A DNA stretch of 53,458 nucleotides from Parachlorella kessleri (lineage: Eukaryota > Chlorophyta > Trebouxiophyceae > Chlorellales > Chlorellaceae): contig BBXU01000100.1 in the NCBI GenBank assembly GCA_001598975.1, positions 1 through 53,458 on the forward strand, given 5' to 3'. Both the position numbers and the translations under genes were made by a program. The notes below the pieces were generated by a model, which was given only the letters and a program-made list of their open reading frames with translations, had not been told where the DNA came from and did not search any database. Positions 22,401 through 35,000 of this stretch are shown in pieces; position 1 is the stretch's first letter, and every line of letters starts with the position of its first letter.

Positions 22401-25400
22401 TCACCCTCTCGTTGCCATCAGAGTGCCACGACCGTGCCGCTGCTGCCTGCGTGTGCAGTTGACCGCAGCGGGCGGTACAGCAGCCCTCTGACGAGCGCCG
22501 CCAAGCGCTTTGCTGCCACCATCGGGGAGCTGACGGGCGGGCGGGTGGGGCTGACCTGCTCCTCTGTTGGCGTGCTCAAGGTGAGGCGCGCGCTGGGAGC
22601 ACGGTGAGCTGCACGCAGCGTGCAGAGCGGTGTATGGGTTGGCCGTGCTGGAAGAGATCGCAGGCAGCAGGCAGCGCGCTGTGCAGACCAGCGAGCAGCA
22701 CTGGAAGGAGGAGGCTTGCAGCGTACATGGGGGAATGTAGCATATTGGCTGCATGCCCCGGCTGGCGGGCGGCGAAGCGACGGCGGAAAACTGATTGAGG
22801 GGGCAGCAATCCTACGGCCTCCGCTGCCACGGCTTTACGCCAGCCAGCCGGCTGCCCTCTCTCTCTGGTGCCACGAGGCTCGGCGACGTGTCTGTCTTTG
22901 CCCTCCCTCGTTCCTTCAGGGCGCGGTGACCATCGCGGTGCGCTACTCGGCGCAGCGGCAGCAGTTTGGGCCGCCCGACGCGGCGGAGATCGCGGTGCTG
23001 GACTACCCCTCGCAGCAGCTCAAGCTCATGCCCATGCTGGCCACCTGCTATGTGCTGCACTTTGCCAAGGAGCGGCTGGTGGAGAAGTGAGCGCGGAGGG
23101 GGGTGCAAGCCAGGGGGTGTGTGGGGGGTGGCGGGGGCGGCGGCCCTGCAACTCGCCTGGATACTTTCTTGCAACTTTGGGCATCCTCTGGGCTGTTGCT
23201 GGACTGCATGAATCCGGCCATACTAGGCGAGCGTCAGGCTATGCCAAGGCAGCTGCGGACCTAACAAGCAGCTCAAGGAGTTTCCTGGCGGCCACGCCCC
23301 CTGCGCCCAACTGTAGTGAGGCCAGGCCGACCCCAGTCACCGTGCCCCGCAGGTACTGCGCCATGAAGCGCACCAGGGAGGAGGGGCTGGTGGCGGACGT
23401 GCACTCGCTGTCAGCGGGTCTCAAGGCGTACACCACCACCTACGTCAACCAAGCGCTGAGCGTGTGCCGCGAGTGCTGCGGCGGCCACGGCTACGCGGCA
23501 GGTGAGGCTGCTATACTGCTTAAAGTGGTGTGCTAGCAAGGAGGCGAGGGCATTGGGCGTGCGAGGCATTGCAGCATTCTCTTGCAAAGCTGGTCAGGAT
23601 TGGAGTGCGGAAAAGGTTGCTGGCAGCAGCTCGTAGCATGGCCACTTTGCAGCAGGGAGCAGCAGGGCCGCCCCAGCCAGAGTTCTGCCTGACGAGGAGG
23701 GGTGGTGGCCCTGCAACCCCAGTCCCTCCCGTGGGTTCTGGCTAGACAGCCCAGCAGTGGCAGGCAGTGATGGAGCTCCGCTCATTCGCTTTCACGTGCC
23801 CCCGAAATGCGTTGCTTGCTAGTTGGGCTGGCAGCGCCGCTCGCACCCAGCCTGACCTACCCGCCTGCCCACACGCCCACTGCCCGCCTGCGTTGCTTGC
23901 AGTGAACCGGCTGGGCGCCCTGCGGTCGGACCACGACATCTTCCAGACTTTTGAAGGCGACAACACCGTGCTGCTGCAGCAGGTGGGCTGAGGGGCCTGG
24001 GTGGCCCGTGGGCCCTGTTGGGCCCAGCCCTCTGCCCTGCCTTGGCCGGGCACCTGGTGTTGGCCAGCAGCCTGTCCCCCCCTGCCTCTCAAAGCCCCGG
24101 GACAGTGAAGCAGCTGTATACCCTCCCTCTCCTTTCGCTCCTCAGGTCGCTGTGCCGCGGCCCGTCCACCTCGACATGTCATTGCGGACTTGCTCTAGGG
24201 ACCAAGAAGAATTCTGCAATTGTAAAATGGATCCTTGTGTGTGAGTGTGTCGCTGCAGGTGGCGGGCCTCCTGCTGAAGGAGTACCGCGACTCCTTCAGG
24301 GGCAGCCCCGTGGCCGCCACGTTTGCCTACCTCAAGGTCTGGGCACTGGACAACCTGCCGCCCAACCCCCTGGTCACACATGAGACAGGTGAGCAGTACC
24401 AGGGGCAGCAGCAGTGGCCCCCTAGGAGAGCCACGAGACCAGGCCACTGTGGTGGCGCCATATGCGTCTGGCCTGCTTAGTTCAACGGAGAGTACTGCAT
24501 GGTGGGGCTGCATCTGGGGTGGTTGTGACTTGGTAGTCCTTTTGTTGGCCTTGTCGCCCAGGCTGGGCGCCCTCCCAGCATGCTTCCTAGGCTGAGCAGA
24601 GCAGAGGCGCAGGAAAGCTCAGAAAACCAAGCCGGGTTTCCTTGATGGTGGTTCAGACCGGGCGCACCTGCGCGACCCAACCTTCCTGCGGCGCTCGCTG
24701 CGCTACCGCACCGCGCGGCTGCTGCACACCGTGGCGGCGCGGCTGCGCAAGCACGCGCGCCGCACTGGCGAGTTCTTCGCCTGGAACAAGTGTCTGCTGC
24801 ACCTGCTGGTGAGGGGCCTGACATTGCTGGCAGGTTAACCATCAGTGAGAGGGCTATGCTGCCTCCCCTGCCGCCCTACATTCGCTTCACCCTGCTTTGC
24901 TGCACTGCCGGTGGATGGCTTACATGCAAAGACACACCGCATCACTTGCTTGAGTGTAGCCCAACTGGGAGCTGTGCACGAACTATCCAGGGCGGCAGCT
25001 GAACCCAGGGGCGGCATACGCTGGTCCACCGCGGCCCATCCCGAAAAGCACGTGTCCCATGTGGGCCCCACCTCTTGCACTGCTGCAGGCCCTGTCACGA
25101 GCCCACATTGAGAGCGTGGCGCTGGACTGCATGCTGGAGGCGGTGGCGGCCTGCCAGGACCCCGACTGCCGCCAGTCACTCAAGGTCAGTACTGGCTGGC
25201 AGGCCGGCATGGATGATGGACCTTGAGGCATAAGGCCATAACAAGGCACATCGATCACCATGCACAGCACATGGTGTAAGCCCTGCTGCCCGCCACTGGT
25301 GGCCAGACCGCTGTGCAGCGCTACCGTGGTGGTGCAGGCCATGGCCGACCTGTTTGCCCTGGACCGCATCTACAGCGACATCACCTTCCGCAACGACGAC

Positions 25401-26049
25401 TACATCGCGCCCGAGAAGGCTAAGGCGAGTCCTTGTTGCGCTGTACAGCTGGGGCCGTGGCACTTGCTTGATTTGGTGGAGGATGAACTGCTAGCAGCAC
25501 TTGATGTGTAGCAGGGTGTTCAGCTGGACGCGTCAAAACTGCAAGGTGGGATCTTGAGCCTCCGAACTGGCATTACAACCCTTGACTGCCAGTGTGCAGA
25601 GCCATCCTTGTCTGCTGCCTCACGCGAGGGTTCACTCCCACAAGTGTAGTTCTTGGTGCAGGCGATCCAACGGCTCATAGAGGCACTCTGCAGCGAGGTG
25701 AGCTGCCTGCTGGGTGCATGTGCCTGTGAGAATTAGTGTGACCATTGCTTCCCTGCCTCACACTGGAAGTGTCATTACCAATCCCAAGTACTGCAAGCAC
25801 ACTGCACTCCGTCCTCCCAGTAGGTGGCCCTGCAACCTTTAGCAGAATGCCTGGCGGCAATGGTGCAGTAGAACATGTACCATTTGTGTCTGGCTGCCCA
25901 CCCCTCCCCTGCAGCTGCGCGGCGTGGCAGTGCCACTGGTAGATGCCTTTGGAATCCCCGATCACATCCTGCGGGCACCCATCGGCCTGGCCTCTGGGGT
26001 CCACGACCCGTACGCTGAGTACCTGCACTCTGTTGGCTTCGAGAGCTGA
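19415..26049 (+). CDS. ACX: Peroxisomal acyl-CoA oxidase
   Basis: Flavoenzyme for the first step of peroxisomal beta-oxidation (acyl-CoA + O2 to trans-2-enoyl-CoA + H2O2). Eighteen exons join in phase to 675 residues: 19415-19542, 19624-19727, 19905-19984, 20229-20285, 20611-20722, 21014-21137, 21387-21567, 22102-22189, 22459-22580, 22920-23086, 23353-23501, 23903-23982, 24259-24388, 24657-24808, 25089-25184, 25338-25424, 25662-25697, 25915-26049 (TGA). Family landmarks: [37 protein letters not shown] (FAD/substrate loop), [12 protein letters not shown], and [12 protein letters not shown], whose Glu455 is the expected catalytic base. Length is normal for the family. The ATG at 19415 is chosen because residues 4-12, RVSTLRRHL, fit the PTS2 consensus; the C-terminus (GFES) is not a PTS1. 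Introns after 19984 and 25424 use GC donors. Confidence -1.
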
Positions 26050-27278
26050 CAGTGAGGCGGCCTGGAGGCGGGAGGCTGCCAAGGAGCAAGGAGGCTGGCC
26101 CTGGTCTTGTAATTTTGCAGACGAGATGGCAGCGAAGGGCAGAGTTGCTGTGAAGACCTAGATTGCTGTGTTGGGATTATTCTAATTATTCTGATTATGG
26201 GCAGTGCAAGGCCTGAGAGAGGGTTGTCGTGTCAAGAGGGTTGAAAGTGAGTGTGCGGGCTAGTCATGTACTGGTACTGTGGGCTGGTATGAAGTGACTG
26301 TAGCGACTTAGTACCGTAGCATTAGAGATGGCTGGTCAGTTATGGGTCAAGCACGCCCAGGTATTGTGTGCTAGACACGTCTTTGACAATCACCCTTAAC
26401 TTCTTTACCATGTTGTAGTAGTATATGTTGTGGTACGTTATGCTACTGAGGAAGACAGTTTTCCCAAGTGTCTTTCCCAACTACCCAGTGCTGCTTCCAG
26501 TTCATCACTGGCGTGGCTGCGTGAGGTGTTAGCAGGCTGCTGGTGTAGTGTTTCTCCTTTTAGAATTGACAGCCAAGTACATAATATGCGCAAGGATCGG
26601 AATGGCCTGTAACCCATACAGCTGGACCCCTTCGTGATGAGTGCCAATATGTTATTATTGGTGTGGGCCAAAAAAGGCGAGCATGCCACAAAAGCTACAA
26701 GCATGCTTACTAAACATGGAGATCACATGAAACAGTGTACCTCAACATTAACACTCAAGCAAGCCCTTCTCTTCACCTGTCAGGATTGCCCTACTTGCTG
26801 GAACACTTGATGTTAGTATACAACATCAGGCTAGCTGCCGTGGTCAGCACAAACCGCTGAACGCCTATGTGCAGGTCGGGTTCAGACACTCAATGCTCAG
26901 CAATATCATCCAATGTAGCAGCACTGAAATCTAAAGACAGAACAGCATCGCTCGTAACCACAGTCTTGCCAACATCCTGGGACCTTTCACGATCTCATCT
27001 GGTTCCTGCATCCACCCTTGATGCAGTCCTCACAGACCATCACCTCTGGAGGCCTCGCTACACATTGGCTCCTCAGGCCCTTGGATCCACAGTAGCCCGA
27101 CGGTAGCCAACCAGGGACGTGAGCCTGCAAGGAGGACGTCAGTTCTCCCTAAGTCCTAATGACTGACAGGCACGCCTCAGCAAGTTCCCAAGGTGTAGCC
27201 AAGAACGGTCTCTGTCGTTTCTCATACCCTCCGGAGGCTGTGTGCTACATGTAATGAAACAGTTAGTGGTGGGGCAAC
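26050..27278. other. Gene-free stretch, 3' of acyl-CoA oxidase
   Basis: AT-richer sequence with no convincing coding frame. A TGTAA, the usual chlorophyte polyadenylation motif, lies at 26108-26112, 59 bases after the stop codon. No repeat copy or RNA gene recognised. Confidence -1.
26108..26112 (+). terminator. Possible TGTAA polyadenylation signal of acyl-CoA oxidase
   Basis: TGTAA is the established poly(A) signal in volvocine and other green algae. This copy is the first after the stop. The motif is short and can occur by chance, so confidence is low. Confidence -1.
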
Positions 27279-28566
27279 CTACCCTGCGGCTGTGCGGGGC
27301 CTTGTTGCAGCTACCAACTCTGCTCTCACGGCGCTTTGCAGAGCTGTCTTGCCTCCGTCCACTTCAGGCGCAGCTGGCTCTCTTACTGATTCCCCATCAG
27401 CCGGCGTCCCACTTTCCAAGGCAGCCTGGTGGTGTGATGGCATGCAAGCGCCTCTCGCCTCATCCCTTGCGGCACTGCTGCTTGTCGAGTCAATCTGGGC
27501 GGGCACTGGGCGGGCTGGATGGACTGCTACCTTGATGGAAGAAGTGTCTGCCATGCTGCTTCCGGCTGCTCCCGGCTTCCCAAACCTGGTACTGCTGTGC
27601 CCTCGGTGCAGTGCTGGGATGGACGCAACACTGTGATATGCACCGCCATCGGCATGCATTGCCTGCGGGGCACCCAGCAGGCAACGGTGCACTTATGCAC
27701 TCCTGATATGGGCTCTACAGTCCTCGCTGTACTGGAGTCCATCCCATTCCCTCAATCTAGCAACTGTGCTTAGCTGCTGGATGCATAGCACCTCACCTCT
27801 TCGCGCATAGGCTGTTCTGCATTCCTTGCCTTCGTTGTTGCCTTGTGCCACCTCCTCATCTTGGTGCTGAGTGCATCTGCAAAACCGCAATGTGGCGCCG
27901 CCCCAAGCAGGGAAGGAGATGCAAGGATATCTTTCCAAAGAATTTCAAACCAGACATAGATTACCAGCGTGCACAGGCGCCACCATGGCGGAGCAAACCA
28001 GACCTGCCATTGCCAGATGGGCATGCCGGAGAAACCCAACGGAGAGCGAACGTGTGAAATAAGAACCGTCCCACAATGCTCATTCAGCGGCACCCAACCC
28101 CGAACCATTGGCCCATCACATTCGATCTGTGCCACGCTTCACTTAGGTCAGGTCTTCATTCTGCCCAGCCTCCTTTCAACCCACCTCCTCCCCTCCTTGT
28201 CACCCACCTATGATCTTCTTTTCATCTTTGCCTAGCGATTGGAGGAACTCTCCATTGGTTTGTGGGCCAGAAAGTGGCAATGGGCTAGGGGACGACCTCC
28301 AGCCCTGCTGGGCGGTCTGCCGTCTACCTGCGCAAGTGGGCAGGCCATGTCCGCAATGTGCCTGGCATACAGGCAGCTGGTGTCTAAACGGAGCTTCCAT
28401 TGGGAGCACAACACCAAAAGGGAAGCCAGAGCGACTCACTCATAAGGCCACGCTGCTCCAGCAATCTTTGCTCTGCCTGCTCCGCGCTCCGTCGCTCCTC
28501 TTCGTCTGCCACCGAGCGCAGGAAATCCCTGCGGCATCCTTTGCCACAAGGCTTTGCAGTAGACAT
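27279..28566 (-). CDS. Hypothetical protein (weak model)
   Basis: The 5' exon is plausible: ATG at 28566 and 42 codons to a good donor (A|GTGAGT) at 28440. It encodes a charged helical stretch (FLRSVADEEERRSAEQAEQ, then RLLEQRGLM). A second open stretch at 27692-27279 is Ala/Ser/Pro-rich and ends in a stop. The exons between were not resolved, and the two parts may not belong together. No domain recognised. It lies about 115 bases downstream of, and on the same strand as, the EF-hand gene. Confidence -1.
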
Positions 28567-28681
28567 TACAGATAATCAGAGCCAGTTAGTCCCCATGCCA
28601 CATATCATTGCATGCAGTGCGCCACCCTCGTCCCTGCCAGGCAGTGCTATCAGGTGCACACAGCTAAACATGTGCCCTGCC

Positions 28682-29836
28682 TTACTTGTCATCCCGGTCC
28701 AACGCGTCCAGCAGCTTCTTGCGTCGGTAGGCAGTTGCCACAATGTCAAAGGGGAGTGCGGCTGCATTTGGGGCTCCTGCCAAGCCTTCACCCCCTGCCT
28801 GAGACCCCTCTGAGCTCTGAGCATCCGCTTCTCCCTCCTCACTGCTGCCACCACTCAAGCCTTGGTCCCGCTCCTCTGCCATCTTGTTCAGCTGGACAGT
28901 CATGATCTGCAGGACCAACGCACATCATGACGCCAACAGGATAAGCCGCATGCTGGCATTTCAACATAACAAACATATCTGATAGCGCACCTCTAGGAAC
29001 TCGGCATACTCAACCTCCCCTGCGTCAAGAACACATATCATAAATTCACACTGCTTGGGAAGTGGAAGTTTACTTTTTGGTGTTTACCTATGTTTTACTT
29101 ATAAAATCCTCAACCTGCTGCAGGGAGCGTTTTGTTTCTTTACCTGAGCCATCCCTGTCAACTTCGGCCAGCATATCCACCACTTCTTTCTTGGTCACCT
29201 TCAGCCCCAGGAGCTGCAATCATCACAACCACGTCATCAGCCATGCTCACACGCGGACATGTGCACAAGTTCACCTGTCGAGGTGCAAGAAGTTATATAC
29301 CTTGAAGGCAGCATGCAGTTCATCAGCATCTATTGCGCCGGATCCATCAGCGTCCATCATCTTGAAACACATTCGCAGGTTGGCTGTCTGCTCCTCTGTC
29401 AGCTTTGGTTTCACGGTCTGCAGCAATACAGCCACCCCTCAGTGAACTCCTTATTTCGTTAAGGTGGGAGGCAAATGCGGCCAGAGAGGAAATACGGATA
29501 TACTGGGCTGACAGGGTTGTAGGCAGTTATTTTATTTTGTCGTGCTGCAACTCTATTGGGCGAGGCACACGCTTCACAGTTAGCATACCCCAAGTTGTAA
29601 CCCACCTTGCCCCGGTTTTTCATCCACCGCCGAACGGTCATAGCCAGCAGTGGGTTGTGCCTATCCAGGGGCCTCTGCAAACAAGCAGGGCACCTCAGGG
29701 CACGGCCAAGGAGCCTTTACACGGCCTCATCAGCATTGGCCAACTGTACCGAGGTCGACGCTGGCAGAGGGAGCGGCCCCGCTGGTGCCTGCAGAGATGG
29801 AACATAGCTGTCCGTATTCTTCCATCTCCTCAGCAT
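28682..29836 (-). CDS. EF-hand calcium-binding protein (two EF-hands)
   Basis: Six exons join in phase to 198 residues: 29836-29750, 29674-29606, 29417-29301, 29213-29144, 29019-28991, 28906-28682 (TAA). Two canonical 12-residue EF loops are visible: DADGSGAIDADE and DRDGSGEVEYAE, the second split by an intron after DGSG. All ligand positions (1, 3, 5, 9, 12) are acceptable. The block PKLTEEQTANLRMCFKMMD resembles the entry helix of centrin/calmodulin-like proteins. Upstream is a basic segment (MTVRRWMKNRGK). Downstream is a Ser/Glu/Gly-rich linker, then a conserved-looking basic tail, ALPFDIVATAYRRKKLLDAL. Only two hands, against four in centrin or calmodulin. I could not assign it to a named family. 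The start at 29836 is chosen because it is the ATG whose exon gives phase 0 at 29750. Confidence -1.
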
Positions 29837-30082
29837 ATCACTGCTCATATTGCTGAGCACTGCAGTACCGCCACGTCCTTTCAACCGAGTTGACCTGGCG
29901 TCAACCTATCGTTTCAGTAGCGCATGAACGACTATCGCCCTCCTAATGGATTTGACCTTCTCTTCTGTCTCCCTTCTCAGCGCCCTTGACTCACCTTTAC
30001 GGGGGGAGCGCCACGGATTTCGGACGTTCAGCGATCGGATGTTCAGCTGAAGACCGTACTTGTGTGTGACTCAATCTCACTG
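29837..30082. promoter_or_regulatory. Divergent intergenic region (EF-hand gene / membrane protein gene)
   Basis: About 250 bases separate two divergent start codons (29836 minus, 30083 plus), so the promoters probably share this stretch. No TATA box or repeated element was recognised. Confidence -1.
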
Positions 30083-31388
30083 ATGTTTTCACTTCAGGCA
30101 ACGGTTGTGTATCATGCCCCAGCATCGGTTGCCGGCCCACATGAGAGCAACCTGCGCAACAGATGCTGCAAGCCTCCACCCAAAGCCGACCTCAGGCTTC
30201 AGGGGGGAAGGCACGCCCCTCAAACAGCGTGCCCCCGCTGTTTCTTCAGTGCAAGCTCGGGTAGTGTCAACTTCCACGGCACAGCAGGGAGGGCGGGTGC
30301 AGTTGGCTTTGCCACTGGCGTTCCTGGATCCTCCCCTCCACCAAAGGACCAACTTGGCAAGCTGGGCAGGTGTGGCACCAGAGTGGTCATAGACAGCTGT
30401 AGCTGGCAGCGCTTGCTTGTTCGCCAGGTGGCTGCTCAGTTATTGAGGGGGTAGCGCCCCTGTCGTATCTTGGTGCTCCCAAGCGAGCAACCAAGCCAAG
30501 GCATATAATAGCCAAGCTGTTTCCTGCTGAGCATTGCAGGTTGCAACAGCAGCTCAAGGCCTTAGGATTAGCAGGGGTACTAGCCTATGGAATCTTCAAC
30601 TCCATCTACTACACCTGCGCGTTCTTGTTCATTTGGATATGCGTTGCCAAAGTCCCATCAGGTACGATTCTTGGAATGCCAGCCCATCAGTGATGAAATG
30701 GTCAGCTTGTCAGGTGCATACTGTCACCCGACCAGTGCATCTGCAGGGCTTGGGGCTGCCGCTGCCGCACGGCGCTTTGCTGAGGTGTTTGCCCTCACAT
30801 GGGTGGGCAGCCAGGTCTCAAAGGTAGGAATGCCCTAATGCCTCTTGCACGTACCCCTAAACTTGCCGAACACTAAAGTTTGCGGATCACGCGAGACCAC
30901 CCAGCCTGGGATGGCTTTGACCAACCAAGCCTGAGCCGCCTTTCTATACATCTGATTTGGACTTAGCTGGCATGGACATCTCGTCCGACTCAGCTCACCG
31001 TGCGACCCTGAGTGCTCAGGCAACATAACACTGCTAGGTCGCCGTGCAGATTCCACGCGCCGCAGGGGCGCTGTTGTTAGCTCCAGCAGCGGACCGCGGG
31101 CTTTTAGTGCTGGAGAAGAAGCTGGCATTGCGGTCCCGCCAACAGGTATCTATTGGAGAGTGGACCGAAGTTGGTTTCCGACTTCTAGCTGAATGACCGA
31201 CCGCTGTTACAGCCCAGTCTTGCTGTCCTTCATGCGCGTGATGGTTAACGTGCACTGGGGTGAATGTAAAAGGGACGATAAAACAGCGACAGAGCTTTGC
31301 TGTGGTGCAGGCCTTCCTTCTCGTGGTGGGCTGCTGTCTGGCCTTTGCTGCAACCCTTTTCGTGGGTGTGGTCCTGGTGTGGGCCTGA
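30083..31388 (+). CDS. Plastid-type small membrane protein of the green lineage, function unknown
   Basis: Five exons join in phase to 219 residues: 30083-30369, 30540-30661, 30747-30823, 31050-31145, 31311-31388 (TGA). The first about 90 residues are Ser/Ala/Arg/Pro-rich with few acids, as in a chloroplast transit peptide, ending near SSPPPKDQLGKLGR. Then comes a hydrophobic helix (AGVLAYGIFNSIYYTCAFLF), a conserved-looking loop (RRFAEVFALTWVGSQVSK then IPRAAGALLLAP), and a C-terminal hydrophobic helix (AFLLVVGCCLAFAATLFVG) ending VWA. The pattern matches an uncharacterised land-plant chloroplast membrane protein family as I remember it (GILNTxYY... SQVTK... RAAGAL... LLWA). I cannot name a function. 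Acceptor 31050 is preferred over 31038 because it gives the remembered plant loop length. Confidence -1.
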
Positions 31389-32051
31389 GTTGCGGCGGCA
31401 AGCTGGTGGAGGTTCAACATAACTTATCCTTCTGCCTCCATGTGGACTTGACTCCATAAGCCGTGCTCCAGGTGCTAAGCCTGCATGATGCAATGGGAGG
31501 CAGCCGGCTGCAAGGAGGCAGGTAGCTTGCCTTAGACTGACATGCAATTAGCACAGCTGCGTACCGTTGTCCTGGAATGAGCTAACAAACTTCAGTTGCA
31601 ACTCGGCATGAGCCCCTGGCTTACTCTGCTCCTTGGACCCTGTGCGGTGTATGCGTGCGCACTTGTGATTGTGGCCTTTCTTAATGCCAGGGTATGTCAG
31701 CTTCCTTGCCATGGAGGTTGCTTGCTTGAGGATGAGTAATCAGATCGCAGCTCAGAGGTGTCGTGGCCCACCTTTCTCCACCGCAGCATCCGTTCGATTG
31801 TATTTTGGCATTCCCTAATGTGCCCTTGTTTGTTTCCTTTCATCACATGTATGCTCTGGTGGAGCTGAACTGTTTTGCCTTGTAGAGGCCGACCGGGTCT
31901 CCTAGGAGCAGGCCTGCTGGTCTCCTGGTTGTCAAATCCGTAGCTTAATACCAGCCTTGGGAGATTGCGCAGAAAATGTCGGATTAGGACACTTGCTGCA
32001 TATGAGAGCCTCACAGAGCTCTAGAGAGTTTGAGAACAAACAATTGCACAA
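31389..32051. other. Gene-free stretch between membrane protein and IQ protein
   Basis: Probably a 3' UTR and a promoter. A short hydrophobic open frame (about 31606-31690, MSPWLTLLLGPCAVYAC...) follows a plausible acceptor but lies after the stop of the preceding gene; I treat it as chance or an alternative exon. Confidence -1.
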
Positions 32052-35000
32052 ATGGAAGGTCAAGCGCCTGGCCGCTGGCGGCGTCCACGTGCACGTGCCA
32101 TGCTGCTCACCCATCACAGCAGCTACTGTCGTCGATTAGAACCACCAATAGCTATGCACTTCTGTGGACGAAAAGCAGTCAGAGTGAACTCGCTGGAACT
32201 GCCCTTGAAGACAGACCCACCGGCGCAGAAATCCCGCTTCGCGGGCCCAAAGGAGCTGCCAGCTGAGAAAGAGACAAGTTCAACAGCGCCTGAGCAAGGC
32301 GGTCCAGCGGAGGAGGCTGCATCTCAGCTAGACCCCAGCGGTGCTGGACGCCAGGGAAGCCCCGAACAGAGATTAGTATGTCCAGATGACAGTCCCCAGC
32401 CTGGGGAAGCGGCCTACCTTCCAGAACCTGCTTCCAAAGGCCTTGCGGTGGATACCAGCACCCATACAGCCCAAGCGGGGATGCCTATAGCGTCAGACGA
32501 CAGTGCGCTGCTCAACACAGACGCTGGCCCAGGCGAAAGTCGTCCGCCTCGAGAGGCTGAGCGGCCACAGGAGACTTCTACGAGCACCCACACTGTGCCG
32601 GAAAGCAGCAGCACTGTGGGAATGCCACAACTAGCAGTTGCCCCCAAGGAGCCTGTGAACAATAATGCAGCGCATATAGAAAAGCCTCAACCAGCAGTTG
32701 CCCGCAAGCAGCCTGATGTCGAGAAGAGCGCAGTACAAAGGGAAAAGACTCCTCCTGCAGGCGCCTCTGCGCAGCCTGCAGCAGCAATGGGCAGCGGTAC
32801 AGTACACGATGAAAAGCTTCTGCCTGCGAGAGGCGCTGAGCAGCGTGGGATAGAAGTTGCAGGAGACATCAGTCACCAGCCTCTGGGCTCCGCCTGCCCA
32901 CTTGAAGCCGCACCCAACCCTGGGATGGACAGCAGCAGCAGCAGCACAGTGCAAAAGGCAGAGCCACAACTCGTACTTAATGATGTCAACCCACAGGTGC
33001 AGCCGCCCTTGCCACCTCTCGAACGTTGCAGCAGCCCGCGAAGTCTGCCTAATAGTAGCAACCAAACAGCGGCAGAAGAAAAGCTTCGAGTTTTTGAAAG
33101 CAGCGGTACGCCACGGTTGCAGCCCTTGCCGATGTTGAAGAAAAGCAGCAGCCCTCCCGTCGGAATGCCAAAGCCTGGCAGCCAGTACCTCCCAGGTTCC
33201 CCCCTACTAGGAGCTTACTATGGTGTCAAGGTGATGCTACATCGTTTTGATCCCCTGCATCCAGACATCCTGCTCTGATGTGTGATGCTGTTGTTGTCGT
33301 AGGCATCGCTACAGCTGAGGTTCTAACCTAGTTGTAAATGTCATCCTGCAGGTGAGGCAGCGTAGTCCTGGGACTGCCAGCAGCAGTTTTACGACAGCAA
33401 CTTTCTCTTGCTCACCAGCACGGGTACGCATGAAGTTGCTAGGGGATGTGTTTGCCGGCAAGCATGAGCTGCTGGGCATAACGGAAACTCATGCTAATTG
33501 GCAAGATTGTGCACATGTGTGACTTGTATATAGTCTTAATCTTAGTCTTAATCTGGTTTCTGCAAAACTCTGCAGGATGAATCGAAAGCTGGGCGCAGGT
33601 TTGGAGGTGCCTCCTTTGACTATACCAGTAACCGTGACCTGCCAGCTGAGTACCGCAAGATTGTGGAGGACAACCGCATGCTGGCCGAGGAGCTGCGCTG
33701 CATGAAGCACAGAGCGTATGAGAGTGAAAGCAAGTTTGCCATGGCCGAACGACAGCTGTCCGCCCTGCGAGCCGAGAACAAGCGGCTGCAGACGGAGCTG
33801 CAGGCCTGTGGAGTGCAGCCGTCGCAGCGATCTCACGAGGCACACTTGCAAGAGCAGCTGGCTGCTCAGAAGGGGGCAGCGTGGGCGCTGGAAGAGCGGC
33901 TGGCGATCTTGGAAAAGGCGAGGGAGAGTGCAGAGCGCAAAGGAAGGCTGGAGGTGCAGGCGGAGCGGCGGCTGACAGAGGCTGCCAAAGCGGAGGCAGC
34001 AATGCTCAAGGTGTGCCTGATGCCAGCCCTGCAACGTCAAGCTGGGAAGCGAGGTGCTGGCTTGTAGCTGTCACATGGGTCGTCTTTCTTAATTCAATGC
34101 ACCAATGGGCTGGAGGTGCACATGATGGTATTGGACCTGGCTGACTGGCTGATCTAGGGAAGTGCTGTGCGCCGTGTTTGTGGAATGTCTGGTGTGTGGC
34201 TTGTTAGCTGCAACCCCCCTTGCGATGTGTGCGAGCAAGAGAACAGGCCAATAAGTAGCATGGGATCCATGTGTGCTTTTGCCCTGGAGCCACTGCAGGA
34301 GGCGCTCAATGACAAGGACCGGCAGGCGCGCATGACTGCCCTGCACATGAGGACAGTCTACAAGCGGCTGGATGAACTGGAAGCTGCAGTGAGAGAGCTG
34401 CCCAAGCAACCCCAGGAGGATTTGGTACGCTACCAGTCAACCCTAGCAAATTATATGCCAAGGGTGGTGAAGTTTCTAGTACAAGACTGTGGGTCCCCCA
34501 AAGATATTGACGCGAGTATGCCAAGTAAGCTTTGTTCTGCAGGTCCTGCTAGAAGCACCACCAGCGCCGCCAGCGGAGACAGTGAGGTTGATGCTGTGCA
34601 TTGTCTGTGAGCAACAGGGACCCACTGCTGCTGAGGTTGCAGAGGTGAGTTGGGCTTCCAAACAAGGCACCAGCTGAGAGTTACCTCGATGAGAGGGTGC
34701 GATTTGTAATGTAGTGTATAATCCCTGGGTGGGCTATGCCAGGGGTAAGTGTGCAACAGCTTGTCTTTTGTTGTTGCAGGCCGAGCGGCTTGCCCAGGTG
34801 GACGCGGCATACTGCAAGCTGCAGCAGCAAATTAAAAATAAAGCAGCCTTGTCAATCCAGACCAGGTTCAAGGGCTTCAAGGCACGCAAGCAGCTGCAGA
34901 AACACATCAAGGCAGCCGTAACCATCCAGGTGTGTCCATGGCCTAAGGATATGACTTGCCTTTGGAGGGTGGTGCCCATTCATATGTCATCTATCAGCTC

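Noticed and set aside
31599..31690. Hydrophobic plus-strand stretch after a CAG acceptor, downstream of the membrane protein stop
   Set aside because: The preceding gene already ends with a family-like VWA terminus, and no donor connects to this stretch without deleting conserved sequence; kept only as a possible alternative exon.
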